The notes under the pieces were generated by a model. The model did not search any database. It was not told the origin of the DNA and saw only the letters and a list, made by a program, of their open reading frames with translations. The position numbers and the translations under genes were made by a program. A stretch of DNA of 51,102 nucleotides from an uncultured Pseudomonadales bacterium (GTDB taxonomy: Bacteria; Pseudomonadota; Gammaproteobacteria; Pseudomonadales; Pseudohongiellaceae). The first letter of the stretch is position 1; each line of letters begins with the position of its first letter. Location of the stretch: the NCBI GenBank assembly GCA_905478195.1, contig CAJQHM010000063.1, forward strand, positions 1-51,102, read 5' to 3'. This document shows positions 7,610 through 15,179 of the stretch, piece after piece.

Positions 7610-9040
7610 CTAGATCGCGAACCAGATTAAAAGCCCGCAAAGGGCTGCCATAAGCTGGCTGCGCCGGTCGGTTATTGCGAACAAGACCGGGTCCTCGTCC
7701 AGTTCGCCGCGTCGTGCAAGCGCCCAGATGCGCCACAGCAGATAACAGAGTAGCGGGCAGATGGTCCAGAGTATCAGCGGGCTGTTGTACAGCTCCATAG
7801 TTGCCGGCGCATTGATATAGAACGCGAATACAGCCACGGCAATCAGACTGGATGCGCCACCTACAGCCGAGAGCGTCTGCAAGTTTCCTACCCTATAACC
7901 TCTACCCTCAACGGCAATCTTGCCCTGGTTCTGTAAATTCAGAAACTCCGTATAGCGCTTAACCATCGCCAGACCCAGAAACAGAAAGAAGGAGAAGGCG
8001 AGCAGGTAGTTTGTGGTCACCACCGAGATAGCAGCGGAACCGGCGATGATTCTCCAGGTATAGAGTGAGGCGAGTGTCAGCACATCGATTAGATACAGGC
8101 TCTTCAATAGAAGGCTATAGAGTGTTGTCATCAGCCAATACGCTAGAAGCACCAGCAGAAAAGCCGACGGCAGTAGAAGGGCGACGATAAAGCCGCACAA
8201 CAGCAGCAATGGTGCGCCTGCATACCCATAGGACAGGGGCAGATCTCCGGAGGCGAAAGGCCTTCGCTTCTTCGATCGGTGCTGCCTGTCGCTATTGAGG
8301 TCCAGCATATCGTTTAGCAGATAGACGCTGGATGCCACCAGACTGAAACTCAGAAAGGCGATGCAGGCCTGCAGCAACAGTGTGGGCTGATTCAGCTGAT
8401 GAGAAAGAATCAGCGGCAGAAAAATGAGTGCGTTCTTCAGCCACTGATGCGGTCGCATCGCCTGCCAGAAATTTCTGGCTATCGATAGTGGCGCATCGAA
8501 GTGTTTTATCTGATCGCCCTGGTGCGACAGCTTGTCAGCAAGGGACTTGCTGCAGTTAACGAGAATAACTTCGGTGGCCTCAGACCATACGGCAATATCG
8601 TCTGCGCAGTTGCCCGCATACGCAAATTTGCCCCCTGGATCTAGCTGTAAAATTCGCGTGACCTTATTCCTCGATTTCAGATTATGGTCTTCGTCGCTGC
8701 CCATCGCATCGATGAACAGCCCCAGGTGATCACTCACCTGTCTAACGTGTATCTGACTCGACGCAGAGATGAGTACGATGTCACGACCTCTCTCTACCTC
8801 ATCCTGTAAATAGCGATGGAACTCAGGATTAAGTGGTAGTAACTCTACGGGAATGCTGACTCGCTGCGCCAGCTGATGTTTTAGATGCGCCTTTCCCTTG
8901 AGCAGCCACAGCGGAATTAAAAAGGCATGAAAGATATTATTCTTCACTAGTAACAGAATAGATTCGTACAAAAGATCAGTCTTGATGACGGTGCCATCGA
9001 GATCGACGTAGAGAGTAGTTTGGGAGAGCGAAGTCGACAC
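7610..9040 (-). CDS. HAD phosphatase - UbiA prenyltransferase fusion, predicted decaprenyl-phosphate phosphoribosyltransferase
   Basis: 476 residues. The N-terminal half (about 1-190) is a HAD hydrolase: motif I YVDLDGT with Asp13 and Asp15, motif II ISASS, motif IV GNCADD. The C-terminal half (about 195-476) is a multi-span UbiA transferase with the first Asp-rich motif NDMLDLNSDRQHRSKKRRP, matching DPPR synthases (Rv3806c type, NDxxDxxxDxxHxxKxxRP). The UbiA domain should join PRPP to polyprenyl phosphate. The HAD domain could remove the 5-phosphate from the product, a step done in mycobacteria by a separate PAP2 enzyme. It is the last gene of the GtrA-DprE1-DprE2 operon, 7 bases after DprE2. 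The domain identity is strong; the HAD substrate is inferred. Confidence 0.85.
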   Translation of the reverse strand: MSTSLSQTTLYVDLDGTVIKTDLLYESILLLVKNNIFHAFLIPLWLLKGKAHLKHQLAQRVSIPVELLPLNPEFHRYLQDEVERGRDIVLISASSQIHVRQVSDHLGLFIDAMGSDEDHNLKSRNKVTRILQLDPGGKFAYAGNCADDIAVWSEATEVILVNCSKSLADKLSHQGDQIKHFDAPLSIARNFWQAMRPHQWLKNALIFLPLILSHQLNQPTLLLQACIAFLSFSLVASSVYLLNDMLDLNSDRQHRSKKRRPFASGDLPLSYGYAGAPLLLLCGFIVALLLPSAFLLVLLAYWLMTTLYSLLLKSLYLIDVLTLASLYTWRIIAGSAAISVVTTNYLLAFSFFLFLGLAMVKRYTEFLNLQNQGKIAVEGRGYRVGNLQTLSAVGGASSLIAVAVFAFYINAPATMELYNSPLILWTICPLLCYLLWRIWALARRGELDEDPVLFAITDRRSQLMAALCGLLIWFAI

Positions 9041-9047
9041 GGGTCGT

Positions 9048-9782
9048 CTAGAATTTTAGCCGTTTGAAAATGAAGTCCGGGATGATGCGAACTACAAACA
9101 TAATAGCTCTCCAGTAGCCCGGTGCGTAAACCGTATGACTGCCGCGCTGAATACTCTTCACAATCTTCTGCGCTACCTGCTCCGGACTGGCCCAGAGCGG
9201 GCCCTTGGGGAACTGCGCCGTCATCGGCGAATCCACCAGCCCCGGCCGTATGTCTATCACATGCACGTTGTGCGTTAGCAGCTTGCCGCGCAGGCCCTGT
9301 AGATAGGTAGAGACCAGCGACTTCGCCGCGCCATAGACGAAGTTAGGCTGTCTGCCACGGTCACCCGCCACCGAGCTTATTACGGCAAGCGTGCCCCCAT
9401 GCTGCTCAATAAATGTTGGTGCAAGTTCGGTCAGCAGCGAGATAACACTAAGCCCATTGGTGTTGATCTCCTTCTGTGCCTGCTTAAAGCTGATCTCCAC
9501 CTTTTCCTGATCGGGCAGGGAACCATGACAGATTAGGGCGATATCGACACCGCCCAGTTCTTCGATTGCGGCGCCTAGAAGTTTTCCATGCTCGGCAAAC
9601 TTGTTGAGATCGAGCACGCTGCTATTGGCTGTCTTGGCGCCGCGCACCAACAGGTCGCTGCGAAGTGCCTCTAGTTGCTCGCCGTTGCGAGCAATAAGGT
9701 GCAGGGAGCAATTTTGCTGCGCATAAATTCTCGCAGTTGCTTTCGCGATAGCGGATGTCGCGCCAATGATGAGAACTTTCAT
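9048..9782 (-). CDS. dprE2: DprE2-like short-chain dehydrogenase
   Basis: A 244-residue classical SDR with cofactor motif GATSAIAKA, the segment ICHGSLPD, catalytic SS and YGAAK (Tyr-x-x-x-Lys), and a hydrophobic C-terminus (IMFVVRIIPDFIFKRL) resembling the membrane-associated tail of DprE2 proteins. It overlaps the DprE1 gene by 4 bases (ATGA). In mycobacteria DprE2 reduces the 2-keto intermediate made by DprE1 to decaprenylphosphoryl-D-arabinose, completing the 2-epimerisation. SDRs are promiscuous, so the assignment rests mainly on the overlap with DprE1. Confidence 0.82.
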   Translation of the reverse strand: MKVLIIGATSAIAKATARIYAQQNCSLHLIARNGEQLEALRSDLLVRGAKTANSSVLDLNKFAEHGKLLGAAIEELGGVDIALICHGSLPDQEKVEISFKQAQKEINTNGLSVISLLTELAPTFIEQHGGTLAVISSVAGDRGRQPNFVYGAAKSLVSTYLQGLRGKLLTHNVHVIDIRPGLVDSPMTAQFPKGPLWASPEQVAQKIVKSIQRGSHTVYAPGYWRAIMFVVRIIPDFIFKRLKF

Positions 9783-11104
9783 GTCGCCAAACCCAGTCTG
9801 TTCGATTGTAGCGAGGCGAAGCGGTTGTGTGGGTCCACCTTAGCCTTGATAGCCATAAATGCTTCCCAGTTAGGATAGCTCGCCTTGAAAACCGCCTCGC
9901 TCATGCGCGCGTCCTTAGCTAGATAGAGTCTACCATCGTGATCCAGAACGATCCGATCTAATTCATCTAACAGGGGGAACAGAGACGTCTCGTTCTTAAA
10001 ATCCAGAGTCAGGGTATAGCCCGATCTCGGGAACGACAGTAGATTCTCATTTGCCTCGCCAAACTTCTTCAGAACCGTGAGAAACGAACCCTTGCCCTGC
10101 TTCGATATTTTCTCTAGAACAGTTGTTATACCTTCCAGCGCGCCCTCGCCGGGCAGAACGAATTGATACTGCAGGAACCCCTTCGAACCATAGAGTCGAT
10201 TCCAGTTGCTTAGCCTGTCCAGAGGGAAGAAGTAGTTGTCATAGTCTAGTCTGGACGTACGGCTTTTGTGTTTCTGCAAAGAAAAATAAGTCGAGTTAAA
10301 AAGCGACATGCTGCTTTTGTTGAGCAGGAACGAGGGTGTCGAGAAGGGAACGCTAATACTGGATCGATCCTGATACTTTCTATCGCTCTTTCGATTCTTG
10401 CCCTTAGAATATTCGCCTAGGTAGAGGACAGACCGACCCATATCGTCGCCTGTGGCCAGACAGTCTAGCCAGGCAACAGAGTACTTGCTGTCGGCGTTGT
10501 CTTCGATGTGCGCGAAACATTCCTGCAGATTATTCGCGACCAGGCTGCGCTGATCTATATAGCGGCTTGGAACGGCTGCGAGCCTCAGCGTTGCCTCGAC
10601 TATTGCGCCGGTTAGCCCCATGCCCCCGCAGCTGGCGCGAAACAGCTCCTGGTTCTGGGTGGCGCTGCAGCTGACTACTTCCCCCGAGGCAAGCACCAGG
10701 CTGATCTGTATAACATGTTGGCAGAAGCTGCCGTCGCGGTGGTGATTCTTTCCGTGGACATCGGCGGCTATGGCGCCTCCCACACTTACTGCCTTGGTAC
10801 CCGGTAACACAGGCAGGAAGAGACCGCGGGGTAGGCAAACCTTGAGGATGTCCCCCAGTTTTACACCTGCACCACAGCGCAGCGTCTGCTGTTGTTCATC
10901 AAGAGCGAGAAAGCTGTCCAGGAAGCGGCTACCTATCAGTTGCCCGGCCAGTGCGCTGTCACCGTAACTGCGCCCCGCACCCCTGCTTATGCAGGAGGCC
11001 GATTTTTTCTGCGACGCGACAATTTTTTGCAGGGACTGCGCGTCCGCCGGCTCAATTAAATCTGCTGTCGCTTTGGGGTAGCGCCCCCAGCCCATGGCTT
11101 CCAT
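9779..11104 (-). CDS. dprE1: DprE1-like FAD-dependent decaprenylphosphoryl-ribose oxidase
   Basis: 441 residues of the VAO-type FAD flavoprotein fold. Segments match M. tuberculosis DprE1: GWGRYPK at the N-terminus, RGAGRSYGDSAL, LPVLPGTKAVSVGGAIAADV followed by HGKNHH, GGMGLTGAIVEATL, SAWLD-like VAWLDC, and C-terminal GRLYLAKDAR and KVDPHNRFAS. The lysine corresponding to DprE1 Lys418 is present (Lys397). The position of Cys387, the target of covalent benzothiazinones, is Thr366. The enzyme should oxidise the ribose 2'-OH of polyprenylphosphoryl-ribose. The ATG directly follows the GtrA stop (TGAATG). Confidence 0.9.
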   Translation of the reverse strand: MEAMGWGRYPKATADLIEPADAQSLQKIVASQKKSASCISRGAGRSYGDSALAGQLIGSRFLDSFLALDEQQQTLRCGAGVKLGDILKVCLPRGLFLPVLPGTKAVSVGGAIAADVHGKNHHRDGSFCQHVIQISLVLASGEVVSCSATQNQELFRASCGGMGLTGAIVEATLRLAAVPSRYIDQRSLVANNLQECFAHIEDNADSKYSVAWLDCLATGDDMGRSVLYLGEYSKGKNRKSDRKYQDRSSISVPFSTPSFLLNKSSMSLFNSTYFSLQKHKSRTSRLDYDNYFFPLDRLSNWNRLYGSKGFLQYQFVLPGEGALEGITTVLEKISKQGKGSFLTVLKKFGEANENLLSFPRSGYTLTLDFKNETSLFPLLDELDRIVLDHDGRLYLAKDARMSEAVFKASYPNWEAFMAIKAKVDPHNRFASLQSNRLGLAT

Positions 11105-11515
11105 TCAACTTACCCGGCCTTTTTGTCCTGTAAAAACATAGTGCTTATCGAGTCGATACTTTACACCATATCCGATGGACAATCCGATGACGGCGCCAAG
11201 ATAACGAGCGGCCTTGCCACCGAGAAACCAGTCGAATCCTATCTCGAAGCCCCAGAAGATTGCGGTGGTACCTATGCCTGTCAGCCCATACAGAGTGAAC
11301 TTGCCCAGGTCTTCTCTGGGGGAGGCGGTGCTTAACTGAAAGATGTATTTCTTGTCCAGCAGGTACTTGCTCACCAGACCCGCCCCGGTGCCGCAACTCA
11401 TCGCCAGATAAAGTGCGAAGGCGCCGTCATAGATTCTGACTACGGCTTCCTGTGCGAGTAGATTGAGCAGCGTGGCTAGAACGGCAAACAGGGTATATTT
11501 AAGGGCAATTGTCAT
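11105..11515 (-). CDS. GtrA-family small membrane protein (Rv3789-like)
   Basis: 136 residues with four predicted membrane spans and GtrA signatures (KYTLFAVLATLLNLLAQ, SKYLLDKKYIF, KFTLYGLTGIGTT, KYRLDKHYVF). GtrA proteins are proposed to flip or organise polyprenyl-linked sugars across the inner membrane. In M. tuberculosis the GtrA-family gene Rv3789 lies next to dprE1 and dprE2, exactly as here, and has been linked to lipid-linked arabinose handling. It is the first gene of the four-gene operon; its stop codon abuts the DprE1 start. Flippase activity is inferred, not shown by sequence. Confidence 0.85.
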   Translation of the reverse strand: MTIALKYTLFAVLATLLNLLAQEAVVRIYDGAFALYLAMSCGTGAGLVSKYLLDKKYIFQLSTASPREDLGKFTLYGLTGIGTTAIFWGFEIGFDWFLGGKAARYLGAVIGLSIGYGVKYRLDKHYVFTGQKGRVS

Positions 11516-11658
11516 GAGTCGCTTTGATAATAAAGGGCGCTGGCGCTGGTTATTAGCTTATCGGCCCAATGGGAAAGACTGTTATGCTTGATGCATGAGC
11601 GCACTTATAATTCACTCCTTGCTAGCTACTTTACTAACTTAATTACTTAGAAGGCTCT

Positions 11659-12462
11659 ATGACCGATATTTTACTTTTTACCCAGGCCCTCGCCAGAGAG
11701 GCTGGAAAACTAATAAGTGACGTTCGTGCCGAGGCAGCGCTATCTCACGAGTACAAGAACGGTGATGAACTAGTAACCAATGCCGACATTCGCGCCGATC
11801 AATTAATCTGTGCGGCGATCAAGCAACAATTCCCGGAGCATCAGATAATCTCGGAGGAGTCGTCGCCAGACCTGGGCAGCATCGCGAAGATCGTGACTCC
11901 GCTGTGGATAATCGATCCGATCGATGGCACCGTAAACTTCGCCCACGGTCACAATCATTCTGCTATCTCTATCGCCTACGTGGAGCAGGGGCAGACTCTA
12001 GTCGGGGTCGTCTACAACCCCTTTAACGACGAGCTCTTCTGCGCGGAACGAGGCAAAGGCGCGTTTCTCAATGGCGATGCCATCTCCGTATCAGCCGAGA
12101 CTGAGCTCAGGCGCTCGCTAATCGCAACAGGCTTTCCCTATATTAAATCGACACTGGGGCCAATGATCCCCCGCCTGCACGCAGTCCTGCGCAATTGCGC
12201 CGATATTCGCCGCATCGGTTCGGCGGCCCTAGACATCTGCTTCGTGGCCGTGGGAAGGCTGGAAGGCTACTACGAAAGCCTCAATGTCTGGGACTTCGCA
12301 GCGGCCAGGTTGATCGCGCTGGAGGCGGGCGCCGAGTGTGGCCACTTCAGTGAGGTCCCCGATGATATCGATCCGCAGTTCTATGACAATGACCTGCTGA
12401 TCGCCAATCCGTCGATCTACCCGCAGCTATTGGCGGTCTTGCAGGCCGCGGATAAGGCCTGA
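11659..12462 (+). CDS. Inositol monophosphatase family protein
   Basis: 267 residues. The metal and substrate motifs are present in order: ELVTNADIRAD, SEESS, DPIDGTVNFAHGH, GSAALDICFVAVGRLEGYYE and the C-terminal WDFAAARLIALEAGA. This is the IMPase/SuhB/CysQ superfamily, Mg-dependent phosphatases acting on inositol phosphates, PAP, histidinol phosphate or sugar phosphates. It diverges from the lipid-linked arabinose operon across 143 bases, which may or may not be meaningful. The substrate cannot be assigned. AAGG just before the ATG supports the start. Confidence 0.88.
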   Translation: MTDILLFTQALAREAGKLISDVRAEAALSHEYKNGDELVTNADIRADQLICAAIKQQFPEHQIISEESSPDLGSIAKIVTPLWIIDPIDGTVNFAHGHNHSAISIAYVEQGQTLVGVVYNPFNDELFCAERGKGAFLNGDAISVSAETELRRSLIATGFPYIKSTLGPMIPRLHAVLRNCADIRRIGSAALDICFVAVGRLEGYYESLNVWDFAAARLIALEAGAECGHFSEVPDDIDPQFYDNDLLIANPSIYPQLLAVLQAADKA

Positions 12463-12669
12463 GCGGCATCAAAGTGGTTGATAAACCTGCCTATTCCGGC
12501 GATGAAGCGAAGCGGTAATCGTTGACTGAAACCGGCTTACTTCGTAGAGTAAGGCTTATGTTCAGCGAGGTATTGCCAGAAATGCCTCCTGTCCCATCTT
12601 GAGGCCTAAATCCCTTCCATTGTGTGGGCTTCATAGATAAGCAAAATAGCGAGTCGAGGAGACAAAAAC

Positions 12670-14379
12670 GTGAACAACGCGAACCTATTTAAAACAGCAA
12701 TTGCATCGCTTCTGCTGCTACCGGCAATCAGCAGCGCTGCAGACAGGGTGGGTGATTTCTCACTCCTGGATCAGGATGGCTACCATCACAGCATGAGCTG
12801 GTATGACGATCACAAAGCCGTCGCGCTATTGGTGCAGGCCAATGATAGTCAGGCAACAGCCGCTGCATTGCCCTCGTTCGATGCCCTAAAGGCAAAGTAC
12901 GATGCGCAAGGCGTAGAGTTCATGATGATCAATCCCATGGGGAAATTGAATCGCGCTGCGGTGCAAGACAAGGCGGCAGAATACGGCGTCGATATACCTA
13001 TACTGATGGACGACGCACGGGTGATATCAGAAGCCCTGGGCATCGAGAGAACCGGCGAAGTACTTCTCTATAACCCGCGTTCGTTCACCGTCGAATACCG
13101 GGGCAGCGTTGCCGCCGCCGAAAAGGCTATTCAAGAGATCCTGGCGGGAGAGGAAGTGAGCACAGCGTTAGTCGCCACTACCGGTCCAGCTGTCAGCTTC
13201 GAAGCAACGGCAGTGCCTTCCTATGTTGCTGACATCGCACCGATACTCGCAGACAACTGCGCCACCTGCCACCGCGAAGGCGGAATCGCACCTTTCGCAA
13301 TGGACAGCCACACTATGGTACAGGGCTGGTCGCCAATGATTCGCGAAGTCTTGATGACCAAGCGTATGCCACCGGGCCAGATCGATGGCCACATCGGTGA
13401 GTTCATCAACGACCGACTCATCACAGAAGAAGAAGTCAGAAACGTTATCGCCTGGGCGGATGCCGGTGCGCCTAGAGACGGCGATCACGACCCGCTAACC
13501 GAGCTAACCTGGTCTACCTCCAAGTGGAGCCTGGGTGACAAGCCTGACTACATTATTAAGGTGCCTGCGCAGCCCGTTCCAGCAACTGGCGTGTTGGAGT
13601 ACAGAGACGTCGCGGTCAAGATCGATCTAGGCGGCAAGGATCGTTGGCTGCGCGGCAGTGAATATATTCCGGGTGATCGCACCGTATTGCATCACACGAT
13701 CAATTCCCTAAATTTCCCTGAAGAAGTCGGCAAGCGCTTGAGTGCGCTAGGCGGCAATAACCCGGACAAGGCAAGCATTACAGCCTACATTCCAGGTGGC
13801 ACAGCAAAATTTGCTCCGCCTAACACCGGTGGTTTATTAAAAGACGGCTCAGTCTTGAACCTGAACCTTCACTACACCACCAACGGTCGCGAGACTGTGG
13901 ATGAGAGCGAGATCGGCCTGTGGTTTTACCCTGAAGGTGAAATCCCGGAAGAAAGAATGTCAGGTCGTTGTGCCTGTATCTTTCCTAATACCTGGACAAA
14001 TATTCCAGCGAACGATCCAGCCTTCGAGCAGACGGCGACTATTACTATAGGTAAAGATGCCAATATTCATAGCTTCTTACCCCATATGCATTTTCGCGGT
14101 AAGTACATGCGCTTCTATGCCGACTACCCAGACGGCACTAACGAAGAGCTGATTAACATCGCTCAGTACAACTACGCGTGGCAGATGAGCTATACCTATG
14201 CCGAGCCTAAGTTTGTTCCAGCGGGCACCAAGATCACGGCAGTGGGTGCATTCGATAACTCCGCGCAGAACCATGCTAACCCCGATCCGGAAAGAACGGT
14301 TCCCTGGGGACAGCAGAGCTGGGACGAGATGTTTTTCGGAGCGGTGCAGTGGAAATATACCGACCAAGGCGGGAATTAA
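12670..14379 (+). CDS. Exported redoxin - heme - PHM-like copper monooxygenase fusion
   Basis: 569 residues with a signal peptide (cleavage near ISSAA). Residues about 24-165 form a redoxin fold with no cysteine at all. A c-type heme motif follows (Cys197, Cys200, His201 in NCATCH, with nearby RMPP as a possible Met ligand). Residues about 300-569 resemble the copper type II ascorbate-dependent monooxygenase core: HH at 341-342 and His401 (CuH-like), His472-x-His474 and Met554 (CuM-like), so all six copper ligands can be proposed. It starts at GTG with GAGGAGA upstream. The protein should act in the periplasm, with the heme perhaps feeding electrons to copper. The substrate is unknown. Confidence 0.8.
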   Translation: MNNANLFKTAIASLLLLPAISSAADRVGDFSLLDQDGYHHSMSWYDDHKAVALLVQANDSQATAAALPSFDALKAKYDAQGVEFMMINPMGKLNRAAVQDKAAEYGVDIPILMDDARVISEALGIERTGEVLLYNPRSFTVEYRGSVAAAEKAIQEILAGEEVSTALVATTGPAVSFEATAVPSYVADIAPILADNCATCHREGGIAPFAMDSHTMVQGWSPMIREVLMTKRMPPGQIDGHIGEFINDRLITEEEVRNVIAWADAGAPRDGDHDPLTELTWSTSKWSLGDKPDYIIKVPAQPVPATGVLEYRDVAVKIDLGGKDRWLRGSEYIPGDRTVLHHTINSLNFPEEVGKRLSALGGNNPDKASITAYIPGGTAKFAPPNTGGLLKDGSVLNLNLHYTTNGRETVDESEIGLWFYPEGEIPEERMSGRCACIFPNTWTNIPANDPAFEQTATITIGKDANIHSFLPHMHFRGKYMRFYADYPDGTNEELINIAQYNYAWQMSYTYAEPKFVPAGTKITAVGAFDNSAQNHANPDPERTVPWGQQSWDEMFFGAVQWKYTDQGGN

Positions 14380-14408
14380 GTCCGCACTCTTTAACTTGGT
14401 TTTAGATC

Positions 14409-14441
14409 AAAAAGCCGGCCTCTAAGAGGCCGGCTTTTTTT
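14409..14441 (+). terminator. Rho-independent terminator after the copper monooxygenase gene
   Basis: AAAGCCGGCCTC pairs with GAGGCCGGCTTT around a short TAA-type loop, followed by a run of T. The A-run on the other side could let it work on the minus strand too. It lies 30 bases after the stop at 14379. Confidence 0.9.
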
Positions 14442-14451
14442 GTGCTTGGGA

Positions 14452-14571
14452 CGCAGCTCAGTAGAGCGCGAATTGCGGTGTTAAAATTTTTCTCCGACTC
14501 GTTATTTACAAGGCGTAAACGCCTCGCCTGAGAAAAATTTTGTCTTGCGCTTCGCACTCTACTGAGTTGCT
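14452..14571. repeat. 120-bp imperfect palindrome with internal hairpin
   Basis: The left arm (14452-14495, containing CTCAGTAGAGCGCGAA and AAAATTTTTCTC) is the inverted copy of the right arm (14530-14571, GAGAAAAATTTT to CTCTACTGAG) with a few mismatches. The core holds a second small hairpin, GGCGTAAACGCC. It sits between a terminator and the 3' end of a convergent gene. The shape suggests an intergenic palindromic repeat (REP- or MITE-like). I found no second copy in this window and no target-site duplication. Confidence 0.7.
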
Positions 14572-14626
14572 CTAGATCGCGGGGTAGTGCAAGGCTATGG
14601 GTGCGGTTTCTTATTCTCTGTAGTTG

Positions 14627-15136
14627 TTAAAGAATCTCGAAGACGTCGTAGGCTACCTTGCCGGGGATCTGTTTGCTCTTGCCTACGCAGACTATGTGGT
14701 TCAGCCAGTCGTATTTTTCTGAGGCGGTCTGAAAGATGGGCCGGACGCGCCAGTAGAGGCCGCTGTCTGCTCTATGGACCACGCCAGTGTAGGTCATGTA
14801 GATGATCTCGCCGTCATCGGTATCCAGGGTGATTCTAACATCCAGGCTGGAATGCCCTGAGACCTGGGTGATCCAGTCGGCGCCGCCGTCTCTTACCGTT
14901 CCCCGCAGGCGTGGCCCGCCGAAAGTACCGCCGGTGACAGGTGCAATACTGGTGTGGCCGGCATCGAGTTGGTCTGCCACATCCAGCGCCAGCTCCATCA
15001 GGAATGTCGATTCAAGTTCACTTGCCGCTGTCTGTGCTGAGGCCATCTGGTTTGCTCCTGTGGCGGCGGCAGCAATAGCCGCTGCACCTAGCTTGGTAAA
15101 TTGTCGTCTGTTCAGTGACTTCTCATTATTGCTCAT
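14627..15136 (-). CDS. Tat-exported DUF3237 (UPF0311) protein
   Basis: 169 residues from the ATG at 15136, preceded by GGGAGAA; an upstream ATG is less likely. The N-terminus has a twin-arginine signal (LNRRQFTKLG, then an alanine-rich core ending in ASAQ). The mature part matches DUF3237: LDAGHTSIAPVTGGTFGGPRLRG, a segment with SLDVRITLDTDDGEIIY, the pair TGVVHR, and a closing YDWLNHIVCVG. Function of this family is unknown. It follows the RND exporter gene by 43 bases on the same strand and is probably the last gene of the finR-RND-DUF3237 unit. Confidence 0.82.
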   Translation of the reverse strand: MSNNEKSLNRRQFTKLGAAAIAAAATGANQMASAQTAASELESTFLMELALDVADQLDAGHTSIAPVTGGTFGGPRLRGTVRDGGADWITQVSGHSSLDVRITLDTDDGEIIYMTYTGVVHRADSGLYWRVRPIFQTASEKYDWLNHIVCVGKSKQIPGKVAYDVFEIL

Positions 15137-15179
15137 GTGAGTTCTCCCTTTTGGTTTGCTCACAGTGTAAGCCGAGAAA

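Noticed and set aside
14409-14571. Insertion sequence with terminal inverted repeats
   Set aside because: The inverted arms enclose only about 35 bases and no transposase; better described as a palindromic repeat.
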